DNA of 33,546 nt, taken from positions 1-33,546 of the forward strand of contig JAFLCO010000023.1 in the NCBI GenBank assembly GCA_017303535.1, read 5' to 3'. The position numbers and the translations under genes are program-made. Source of the DNA: Planctomycetota bacterium (GTDB lineage Bacteria > Planctomycetota > Planctomycetia > Pirellulales > PNKZ01). The notes beneath the pieces were generated by a model. It did not search any database and was not told the origin of the DNA. It was given only the letters and a program-made list of their open reading frames with translations. This document shows, piece after piece, positions 24,004 through 31,359 of the stretch (position 1 is its first letter; every line of letters begins with the position of its first letter).

Positions 24004-24678
24004 ATGAAGACGCGCGAAAGCGGAATGCCCGAAGAGGCCCTCTGGGAGACGTTCTTTGACGCGCGGCGCGTGTTGGCCGCTTTGGGCTTCGGCAGCGAGG
24101 TTCGCAGCGTCGCGGAGTTCGGCTGCGGATACGGCACGTTTACGATGGCGGCGGCCGAGTTCGGGGCCGCAGTGACGGCGTTGGACATCGATCCGCAAAT
24201 GGTCGACCGAGCACGGGCCCGAGCCGTCGCCGCGGGGCTCGCGGGCGTACGCTGTGAGCTGCGCGATTTTGTCGAGCATGGAAGCGGCCTGGCCGACGAC
24301 GGCGTCGACTACGTGATGCTGTTCAACATTCTGCACGCCGCCGAGGCCGATCGAATGCTTGCCGAGGCTCGCCGCATTCTGAAGCCGGGCGGGCTCGTCG
24401 GCGTGATGCACTGGAATTACGACCCGACGACGCCGCGCGGCCCCAGCATGACGATTCGTCCGCGGCCGCAAGATTTGCATCACCGTGTTTTGAACGCCGG
24501 TTTTGACCGAGCGACCGAAATTGTCGATCTGCCGCCCTATCATTACGGGTTCGCCGTTCGTAAGCCTGCGTTAAAAGGTTTGGCCGAAGCACCGAATTCT
24601 TTACCCGCGCTGCAGGCCGCGTTACTATGGAGCGGAATTTCCCGCCCTCCTCTCCCGCCTGCGGATCCCTTGCCATGA
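24004..24678 (+). CDS. Class I SAM-dependent methyltransferase
   Basis: This 224-residue protein carries motif I EFGCGYG (38-44), the acidic end of strand 2 in ALDID, and the post-motif block ILKPGGLVGVMHWNYDP. The last 20 residues are Pro-rich and probably beyond the fold. The substrate cannot be inferred; the motif pattern resembles UbiE/Methyltransf_25 small-molecule enzymes. It follows the activator gene by 70 bases. Its stop overlaps the ATG of the next gene (ATGA at 24675-24678), so the two are co-translated. Confidence 0.9.
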   Translation: MKTRESGMPEEALWETFFDARRVLAALGFGSEVRSVAEFGCGYGTFTMAAAEFGAAVTALDIDPQMVDRARARAVAAGLAGVRCELRDFVEHGSGLADDGVDYVMLFNILHAAEADRMLAEARRILKPGGLVGVMHWNYDPTTPRGPSMTIRPRPQDLHHRVLNAGFDRATEIVDLPPYHYGFAVRKPALKGLAEAPNSLPALQAALLWSGISRPPLPPADPLP

Positions 24679-25946
24679 TTCTTCGCTCGACGCTTGCGCT
24701 GCTGTTTCTCGTCGCCGTCGCCGGTCCCGTTTCCGCCGAAGACTGGACGCGCTTTCGCGGCCCTAACGGCACCGGCATCAGCACCGACGCTTCGATTCCG
24801 TCGAAATGGGGTGAGAACGATTACGCTTGGAAGGTCGAACTTCCCGGCCGCGGGCATTCGTCGCCGGTGATTTGGGGCGACAAGGTGTTTCTCACGAGCG
24901 CCGTCGACGAACCGTCGCAGCGCGTGGTGCTGTGTCTTGACGCCAAGACCGGCAAGACGCTGTGGGAGCGGCGATTCGATTACACGGTTCACAAGAAGCA
25001 CAACCTCAACAGCTTCGCCTCGCCGACGCCGGCGGTTGACGCGCAGCATGTGTACGTGTCCTGGTCGGTGCCGGAGTCGCTCACGCTCATGGCCCTCACG
25101 CACGACGGCCGCGACTCGTGGAAGCTCGACCTCGGCAAGTTCGTGAGCCAGCACAGTGCGGGCAATAGCCCGGTGGTCATTGGCGACATGGTCGTGCTGG
25201 TCAACGAGCAAGACGATGCCGAGAAGGTCAAAGGGGACGGCGGCGGCGAGTCGGGCGTGAGCTATCTGCACGCCGTGTCGTGCAAAGACGGCAGCACCGT
25301 GTGGCAAACGCCGCGGACCAGCGCCACGGTTACCTACAGCACACCGATGGTTCGCCAGCTTCCCGGCGGCGGCACCGAGCTACTTTTCAACAGCCAAGCC
25401 CACGGCCTCGGCGGCATCGATCCGAAGACCGGCAAGACCAACTGGGAACTCGGCGACGCGCTGAACAAGCGCAGCGTGAGTTCGCCGGTGATGGCGGCCG
25501 GTCTGGTTTTCGGCACGTGCGGTTCCGGCGGCGGCGGCAATTACATCGTCGCGGTCCGTCCGCCGGTGAAGCCGGGCGACAAACCGGAACTCGTTTACAA
25601 GGTCACCGAACAGGCCAACTACGTGCCGACGATGATCGGCAAAGGTGACCGCATTTTCGTTTGGAGCGACAAAGGGATCGTCAGCTGCCTCAATGCCGCG
25701 ACGGGAGAAGTAAAGTGGCGCGAGCGGATCGGCGGTAACTTCTTCGGCTCGCCGATCTGCATCGCCGACCGCCTGTATTGCCTCGAGGCCGGCGGCGAAC
25801 TGATCGTGCTTTCCGCGACGGAAAAGTTCGAAGAACTGGCCCGCATCCCGCTCGGCGAAACGGCCCACAGCACCCCGTCCGTAGCCGACGGGCGACTGTA
25901 CCTCCGCACGGAATCGCATCTCTATTGCGTGACGGGGAAGAAGTAG
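24675..25946 (+). CDS. Secreted PQQ-type beta-propeller protein (BamB-like repeats)
   Basis: This 423-residue protein begins with a clean signal peptide (ILRSTLALLFLVAVAGPVSA). The mature protein starts with EDWTRFRGPNGTG, the signature opening of the large planctomycete family of PQQ-like propellers. Repeated blades carry AKTGKTLWERRF, PKTGKTNWELG and AATGEVKWRERIGG, each the Trp-docking motif. Members are mostly annotated as outer membrane assembly BamB-like or PQQ-binding proteins, but this one lacks obvious quinoprotein dehydrogenase catalytic residues. It probably acts outside the cytoplasm. It is coupled to the methyltransferase gene. Confidence 0.9.
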   Translation: MILRSTLALLFLVAVAGPVSAEDWTRFRGPNGTGISTDASIPSKWGENDYAWKVELPGRGHSSPVIWGDKVFLTSAVDEPSQRVVLCLDAKTGKTLWERRFDYTVHKKHNLNSFASPTPAVDAQHVYVSWSVPESLTLMALTHDGRDSWKLDLGKFVSQHSAGNSPVVIGDMVVLVNEQDDAEKVKGDGGGESGVSYLHAVSCKDGSTVWQTPRTSATVTYSTPMVRQLPGGGTELLFNSQAHGLGGIDPKTGKTNWELGDALNKRSVSSPVMAAGLVFGTCGSGGGGNYIVAVRPPVKPGDKPELVYKVTEQANYVPTMIGKGDRIFVWSDKGIVSCLNAATGEVKWRERIGGNFFGSPICIADRLYCLEAGGELIVLSATEKFEELARIPLGETAHSTPSVADGRLYLRTESHLYCVTGKK

Positions 25947-25970
25947 GCGGCGCTCGTCGCTTCCGTCTTA

Positions 25971-25993
25971 GCCCCGGGCGAGTCGCCCGGGGC
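25971..25993 (+). repeat. REP-like palindrome between convergent genes
   Basis: GCCCCGGGCG-agt-CGCCCGGGGC is a perfect 10-bp stem preceded by CTTA, 24 bases after the propeller stop. It may also act as a bidirectional terminator. Confidence 0.65.
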
Positions 25994-26049
25994 GGCGTGG
26001 CACAATCATCGGTGTCACAATCGGCGGCGCCGAGCCTCATTCGACGCTG

Positions 26050-26070
26050 CCCCCGGCGACTCGCCGGGGG
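26050..26070 (-). repeat. REP-like palindrome, inverted partner
   Basis: CCCCCGGC-GACTC-GCCGGGGG, followed by TTAAG, mirrors the element at 25971 with the TTA end on the other side. The pair lies between the convergent propeller and DUF971 genes. Confidence 0.65.
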
Positions 26071-26080
26071 TTAAGACAAC

Positions 26081-26419
26081 TCAAACCGTCGTCCCCAACT
26101 CGCGCAGCAATTCCAGCGGGTAGATGCCCGTGTCGTGGCCGTCGCTGAACGTCACCGAGTACGCGTAGTGCCCCACCGGGCTCATCGCTTCGATCTGCAC
26201 CTGATCGGGCCGCGGGCCGCTGGGCAATAGTTCCAATACGCCCGCGTTCATCGTTTGCGGGCCTTGCTGCGGTGCGTTGCGCTTTTCGCGGCATGTCGCG
26301 CAAGGGCACTTCTCTCGCAACTCGCGCACCGTGTAACGACGGCGCGCGCCGTCGCTCCACTCGATAACGAGTTGCTTCTCCGCATCCAAAGCAAGATTCA
26401 CAGGAGTCGGCGCGTTCAT
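26081..26419 (-). CDS. DUF971 (gamma-butyrobetaine hydroxylase N-terminal-like) protein
   Basis: This 112-residue protein consists of one DUF971 domain. It has CPCATC (Cys38, Cys40, Cys43), a likely metal-binding knuckle, and SPVGHYAYSVTFSDGHDTGIYPLELLREL, the hallmark of the family (GNYALRFTWSDGHDSGIY-like). Stand-alone DUF971 proteins are often linked to iron-sulfur protein assembly or fused to Mrp/ApbC; function here is inferred. The ATG at 26419 has only a weak ribosome site; a longer frame to 26629 runs antisense within the aminotransferase gene and is not credible. It is last in the minus-strand cluster. Confidence 0.88.
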   Translation of the reverse strand: MNAPTPVNLALDAEKQLVIEWSDGARRRYTVRELREKCPCATCREKRNAPQQGPQTMNAGVLELLPSGPRPDQVQIEAMSPVGHYAYSVTFSDGHDTGIYPLELLRELGTTV

Positions 26420-26487
26420 CGATAACTCAAGCTTGTCTTCATTTAGCCGCGGACCTTGCGTCCGCGCTCTCTGCTCGCGATGCGAAA

Positions 26488-27768
26488 CTACGCAATCGTC
26501 CGCAGCACTTCGAGGGCGTAATCGACCTCTTCCAGCGTGTTGTAATGCAACATGCCGATGCGGACCAGCCCCGCCGGTTCGACGCCGAGGGTTTCCGTGA
26601 GCGGCAATGCATAGAAATTGCCGTGCCACGCGTAAACGCCGGCCGCCGCCAGCCGCCGGGCCACTTCGATGCTCGGCAGAGTGCGATGGCGAATCGAGAA
26701 CGTCGGCACGCGCTCGTGGAATCGCTCGACACCGGTGATGCCGAAGCTTTGAAACTGCGGCAACCGATCGACGCCCGCTTGGAAGCGCACCGCCAATCGT
26801 TGCTCGTGTTGGAAGATCGCCTCGAAGGCCCGATCGAGGGCCGTGCGGCGATCGAGCGACCTGTCCCCCTGCACCGTTCGTCCCAAGTTGGCCAAGTAGT
26901 CAATCGCGGCGAGCGTCCCGGCGATTCCTTCGTGGTTCTGTGTGCCGGTCATCCATTTGCCCGGCAGATCATTCGGCGCGGGCCGCACTTTGTAGGCGGC
27001 GAGCGATTCGAGCAACTCGCGGCGTCCCCAGATCATGCCGACGTGAGGACCGAAAAACTTGTAAGCCGAGCAGGCCAATAAGTCGCAACCGATCGAACCG
27101 ACGTCGATTCGCCGATGCGGCGCGAAATGCACAGCGTCGCAAAATACCTTCGCTCCGACGGCATGCGCCGCCGCAACGATCTCGTCCAAGCGATTGACGG
27201 TGCCGACGGCATTCGACGCACACCCGACGGCGACGAGCCTCGTGCGCGGCGAGAGCCGTTTCAAGTATTCGTCGACCGCAAACGTGCAGTCGGCGCGAAT
27301 CTCCAAATACTTTACCGTCACTCCGGCGTCGCGGGCCGCCATGACCCACGGCGTATGGTTCGCGTCGTGATCCAGCCGCGAAACGATGATCTCGTCGCCG
27401 GGGCTCCACGTCTTCGCGAGCGCTCGCGAGAGCGCGAACGTGAGCGACGTCATATTCCCGCCGAAGTAGCAGCAATCCGGATCGTCGGCGCCGACAAAAT
27501 CGGCCGCGGCCCGATGGGCTTCTTCGAGCATCGCGTCGCTGCAGACGCTCGTCGCGAACACGCCGCCGTGATTGGCGTTCATCGTTCGCAAGTAATCGCC
27601 AATCGCCTCGATGACGCGTTCGGGCACTTGGCTGCCGGCCGGGCCGTCGAAGAATACGGCTTCTCGGTCGCCATGCCTCTGTGCGAGCGCCGGGAACTGT
27701 CGACGGATCGCAGCGATGTCGTAGCGGGCCAGGAAATGCTCTTCGGAAGGAGCGGCGGTCGCGGTCAT
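26488..27768 (-). CDS. Class V aminotransferase, cysteine desulfurase-like (VC1184 family)
   Basis: This 426-residue PLP enzyme opens with FFDGPAGSQVPERVIEAI and TMNANHGGVFATS, typical of the VC1184-like family (TIGR01976) related to SufS/CsdB. The PLP lysine is Lys237 in CSAYKFFGPH. Asp211 and His214 (DAVHFAPH) support the cofactor. There is no obvious SufS-type active-site cysteine loop near the C-terminus, so desulfurase activity is not assured; kynureninase- or lyase-like reactions are alternatives. It lies 20 bases downstream of the DUF1445 gene and is probably co-transcribed. Confidence 0.9.
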   Translation of the reverse strand: MTATAAPSEEHFLARYDIAAIRRQFPALAQRHGDREAVFFDGPAGSQVPERVIEAIGDYLRTMNANHGGVFATSVCSDAMLEEAHRAAADFVGADDPDCCYFGGNMTSLTFALSRALAKTWSPGDEIIVSRLDHDANHTPWVMAARDAGVTVKYLEIRADCTFAVDEYLKRLSPRTRLVAVGCASNAVGTVNRLDEIVAAAHAVGAKVFCDAVHFAPHRRIDVGSIGCDLLACSAYKFFGPHVGMIWGRRELLESLAAYKVRPAPNDLPGKWMTGTQNHEGIAGTLAAIDYLANLGRTVQGDRSLDRRTALDRAFEAIFQHEQRLAVRFQAGVDRLPQFQSFGITGVERFHERVPTFSIRHRTLPSIEVARRLAAAGVYAWHGNFYALPLTETLGVEPAGLVRIGMLHYNTLEEVDYALEVLRTIA

Positions 27769-27788
27769 GATGGCATTAACTCTCGTGC

Positions 27789-28577
27789 TTAGGGCGTCTC
27801 AAATTGTCGCTCGGGCAAATCGGTGACGAACATACAACCAGGGCTATGCGTCACAGCCAACTCCGGCCGAGCGGCGGCCAGCGAAAGTTGCGGAGTGACG
27901 CCGCAGGCCCAAAATACCGGAATCTCGTCGTCGCGTATCGTCACGGCGTCGCCGAAGTCGGGCTTTCGAATGTCGGCAATGCCGATCGTCGCCGGATCGC
28001 CCACATGCACGGGCGATCCATGCATCGCCGGAAATCGGCTGGTCACTTCGATAACTTCGGCAATCTGCTCGCGCCGAAAAGGCCGCATACTTACGACCAG
28101 CGGACCGGCGAAACGTCCGGCCGGCGCGCACCCGCGCGAAGTGCGGTACATCGGCACATTGCGCCCTTCCTCGAGGTGCCGCACCGGTAAACCCGCTCTC
28201 ACGAGCGCCGCCTCAAAAGTAAACGAGCAACCGATCAGGAAACTCACGAAGTCGTCGCGCCACAGCGGCAGTAAATCGGTCGGTTCGACCGATTCCGCCG
28301 CACCGTCGCGAAATACCCGATAGCGCGGAACGTCGGTTCGCAAATCGGCGTCGCTCGCCGAACTCGGCCGGGCTTCTCCGGCCGGCAACTGTTCCACCAG
28401 CGGGCACGGCTTCGGATTCTTGCGGCAGAATTCGGCGAACTCTTCCGCCCAGGCTTGCGGCAGGACAACGAGATTTGTTTGCACGTAGCCGGGGCATTGG
28501 CCTGACGTTTGGCCGCGAAAATCGCCGCGACGGATGGCGGTGCGGAGGTCGGCGGGAACGTCGTAGTGCGTCGTCAC
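27789..28577 (-). CDS. DUF1445/UPF0317 family putative hydro-lyase (YcsI-like)
   Basis: This 262-residue protein matches the family along its length: GQTSGQCPGYVQTNLVVLP, RKNPKPCPLVEQ, FLIGCSFTFEAAL, NVPMYRTSRGC, SRFPAMHGSPVHVGDP and PVFWACGVTPQ. In B. subtilis the relative ycsI lies in the pxp (5-oxoprolinase) operon. Human D-glutamate cyclase, which makes 5-oxo-D-proline, carries a UPF0317 domain. A role in 5-oxoproline/D-glutamate metabolism is therefore plausible but inferred. Translation appears to begin at GTG 28577, directly after an in-frame TAA. Confidence 0.93.
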   Translation of the reverse strand: MTTHYDVPADLRTAIRRGDFRGQTSGQCPGYVQTNLVVLPQAWAEEFAEFCRKNPKPCPLVEQLPAGEARPSSASDADLRTDVPRYRVFRDGAAESVEPTDLLPLWRDDFVSFLIGCSFTFEAALVRAGLPVRHLEEGRNVPMYRTSRGCAPAGRFAGPLVVSMRPFRREQIAEVIEVTSRFPAMHGSPVHVGDPATIGIADIRKPDFGDAVTIRDDEIPVFWACGVTPQLSLAAARPELAVTHSPGCMFVTDLPERQFETP

Positions 28578-28646
28578 TTAATTCGTCGTTCGTTAGCGTA
28601 CCCCCTCGCTAGCGCTTCGGGGCTAGTGCGTATTGGCCGAATCTAT

Positions 28647-29924
28647 CTAAGTTTTCCGCGCATCGATGAACCTTCGGCCTTTGCCTTCGAACCTCGGCAA
28701 GCTGCCGATCGGTACGAGGGCCACTTCGATGTTGAGGCCGAGCCGAATGCGAAGCTCGTCGGCCACGCGTTCGGGTAGGCTCAAGCGGTCTTCGATTTCT
28801 ACTTCCAGCACGTCCATCGCGCTGCGCGTGCGGGCCGTGGCTCGATACTCGACGATCTCCGGAAAGCCGCGGAGAATCTGATCGACGGCCGACGGGAAAA
28901 TGTTGACGCCGCGGATGATGAGCATGTCGTCGGTCCGCCCGACGACGCCCCCTTCGAGAAACGCGAACCGTCGCGGAAACGAATGCTTGCGGCGCGGCCG
29001 GACCAAGTCGCCGGTGCGGTAGCGGATGATCGGCAGGCCGTGGCGGAAGAGCGACGTGATGACGAGTTCCGCCAGTTCGCCGTCGGCCGCCGGAGCACCG
29101 GTTTCGACGCTGAGAAACTCGGCGATGAAATCGCTCTCGAGAATGTAGAGGCCATCGCCGGAATGGTCGCCAAAGCCCCACGGCCCGACTTCGGAAGCTC
29201 CCGCATGGTCGACCACGCGGGCTCCCCAGGCTCGTTCGATCGTGGCTCTTACCGCAGGCACCGAACCGCCCGGTTCGCCGGCCAAGACAAAGGTGCGAAT
29301 GCCGATGGCCCGCAAGTCGAGCTTTCGCTCGGCGGCGACCTCGGCCATGTGCAGGGCATAGCTCGGCGTACAACAGACGACGCTCGCGCCGCTGTTGCGC
29401 AAGAGTTCTAAGCGAACCTGCGTGCTCATGCCGCCGGCCGGAATGACCATGCAGCCGCGTTCGGCCGCGGCTTCCAGTGCGCTCCAAAAGCCGATGTACG
29501 GCCCGAACGAAAAGGCGAAGAAGATACCGTCGTGCTCGGCGATCTCGGCCGCGTCGAACACATGTTGCCAGATATCCATCCAGCGGAGCCAATCGTCGGC
29601 CGTGTCGAGCACGACCAGCGGCCGACCTCGCGTTCCCGAGGTCTGATGGAACCGCACGTATCGTTCGCGCGGGTACGTGAGATTGGCCGCCGTGCCGTGG
29701 TTTTGCTTCGTCAGCAACTCGTCTTTATAGGTGAACGGCAGCTTGCTTAGATCGTCGAGCGACTTGAGCGGGAACTCAAATTCGCCGAGCTTGTCGGAGT
29801 AAAAGCGATTCTCCGGCAAGATCGCGGCGATCTGCTCGTTGAAGCGGCGGAGTTGGTGCGCGCGAAGCTCGTCGGGCGAGAGCGATTCGAGGCGGCGACG
29901 TTCGTCGTAGGTGCGTAGGCTCAT
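28647..29924 (-). CDS. PaaK-like adenylate-forming ligase (phenylacetate-CoA ligase family)
   Basis: This 425-residue protein activates a carboxylic acid as an acyl-adenylate and probably forms a CoA thioester. Motifs are the P-loop TSGTRGRP (95-102), AGEPGG, the aryl-binding region SEVGPWGFG, YRTGDL and the hinge GRTDDMLIIRGVNIFP. Length and the opening YDERRRLESLSPDELRAHQ fit PaaK homologues. Phenylacetate is the type substrate, but no other phenylacetate-pathway gene is present, so the true acid is unknown. ATGs at 29933 and 29981 are alternatives; 29924 starts where homology seems to begin. It is first of a four-gene minus-strand cluster with gaps of 69, 20 and 68 bases. Confidence 0.92.
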   Translation of the reverse strand: MSLRTYDERRRLESLSPDELRAHQLRRFNEQIAAILPENRFYSDKLGEFEFPLKSLDDLSKLPFTYKDELLTKQNHGTAANLTYPRERYVRFHQTSGTRGRPLVVLDTADDWLRWMDIWQHVFDAAEIAEHDGIFFAFSFGPYIGFWSALEAAAERGCMVIPAGGMSTQVRLELLRNSGASVVCCTPSYALHMAEVAAERKLDLRAIGIRTFVLAGEPGGSVPAVRATIERAWGARVVDHAGASEVGPWGFGDHSGDGLYILESDFIAEFLSVETGAPAADGELAELVITSLFRHGLPIIRYRTGDLVRPRRKHSFPRRFAFLEGGVVGRTDDMLIIRGVNIFPSAVDQILRGFPEIVEYRATARTRSAMDVLEVEIEDRLSLPERVADELRIRLGLNIEVALVPIGSLPRFEGKGRRFIDARKT

Positions 29925-30126
29925 GGCGTGCATGATAAGGCGACTCGCGCGGCCGGCCAATGCCGGTGCGTGGCCGCGCAAGCCCGGCTTTATGAACAGT
30001 TCTCCCGAACGATCTGTGCCGACCTTACCCCTGCTTCCTGGTTAGGTTATTCTGGAAGGCTCGCGCGCCGCCGGCTCGCGACCATTATCCGATCTCGCCC
30101 GTCGCTCACCCCGCCGATAGTTCCTT

Positions 30127-31359
30127 ATGTCGTCGAAAGCCTCGCTGTTCGTCATTTTCCTCACGGTCTTCATCGACCTCCTCGGCTTCGGCATGGTCTT
30201 GCCGCTGTTGCCGATTTACGCGAAGCAGTTTTCCGCGACCGGCCTGACCATCGGACTGTTGATGTCGAGCTTTTCGGCGATGCAGTTCATCTTCGCGCCG
30301 CTCTGGGGACGATTGTCCGATCGCATCGGTCGCCGACCGGTGCTGATCGTCGGACTTGCCGGCTCCGTCGTCTTCTACGGGCTGTTCGGCTATGCGACGG
30401 TCGCCAAGAGCCTAATGCTGATGTTCGTGGCCCGCATCGGCGCAGGCATCGCTGGAGCGACGATCAGCACGGCCCAGGCCTACATTGCCGACTGCACGAC
30501 GCTCGAGACGCGCGCGAAAGGAATGGCCTTGATCGGCGCCGCATTCGGTCTCGGCTTCACGTTCGGCCCGTTGTTCGGGGCCTTCGCGGTGCCGTCGGGC
30601 GACGGCGATCCGGGCCCCGGCCCCGGCTACGCCGCGGCGGCTCTATCGGCCGTTGCGCTGCTCTTGGCCATCTTCAAGTTGCCTGAATCGCTGAAGCCGG
30701 GACAAATCGACGACACGCGTCACGAACGCCGTGGCTGGTTCAGCTTTCACGCCCTGCGCGATGCGATGGAAGTCCCGAGCATCGGGCTGCTGTTGTTGGC
30801 GTCGTTCCTTTGTATTTTCTCGTTCGCGAATTTCGAAAGCACGCTCTCGCTGATTATCAAAGATGAGAACGGCGTGTTTCGCTTCACCTTTCAGCAGGTC
30901 TGCTGGACCTTCGCGTACATCGGCTTGATGCTCACGCTTATTCAAGGGGGCCTCGTTCGTCGCCTTTCCGGACGCGTGCCGGAGGGGAAGCTCGCCGTGG
31001 CGGGTTGCGTGCTGGAGATCATCGGCCTGCTGCTGTTGTGGCAAGCCTCACGCAGCTACTCGCTCACGCTGCTGTTGGTGTCGCTGGCCGTGACCGTCGG
31101 CGGGTTCTCGTTTCTGACGCCGAGCATCAATTCGCTCCTCAGCCGCCGTAGCGACCCCGCCAAGCAAGGCGGCGTGCTCGGTTTGGGACAATCCGTCGGT
31201 GCCCTGGCCCGCATCCTCGGCCCGGCGATCGGCATTCCGCTCTCGCAAAAGAGCGCCTCGTATCCGCTACTCATGGCCGCCGGCCTCATGGCGCTCGGCG
31301 TTCTCGTGCTGGCGACGGCCGACCGCGGCGGGCGCGATTTTGAAACCTCGAAGGCTTAG
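30127..31359 (+). CDS. MFS transporter (DHA1/TetA-like exporter)
   Basis: This 410-residue membrane protein has about 12 predicted helices in two halves. Motif A is GRLSDRIGRRPVL (after helix 2). GAGIAGATISTAQAYIADCTT in helices 4-5 is typical of TetA-like drug/H+ antiporters. A soluble loop (about residues 190-215, Arg/His-rich) separates the halves. Substrate is unknown; efflux of a drug or metabolite is a family-level guess. Its stop codon overlaps that of the convergent oxoprolinase gene by three bases (31357-31358 shared region). Confidence 0.93.
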   Translation: MSSKASLFVIFLTVFIDLLGFGMVLPLLPIYAKQFSATGLTIGLLMSSFSAMQFIFAPLWGRLSDRIGRRPVLIVGLAGSVVFYGLFGYATVAKSLMLMFVARIGAGIAGATISTAQAYIADCTTLETRAKGMALIGAAFGLGFTFGPLFGAFAVPSGDGDPGPGPGYAAAALSAVALLLAIFKLPESLKPGQIDDTRHERRGWFSFHALRDAMEVPSIGLLLLASFLCIFSFANFESTLSLIIKDENGVFRFTFQQVCWTFAYIGLMLTLIQGGLVRRLSGRVPEGKLAVAGCVLEIIGLLLLWQASRSYSLTLLLVSLAVTVGGFSFLTPSINSLLSRRSDPAKQGGVLGLGQSVGALARILGPAIGIPLSQKSASYPLLMAAGLMALGVLVLATADRGGRDFETSKA

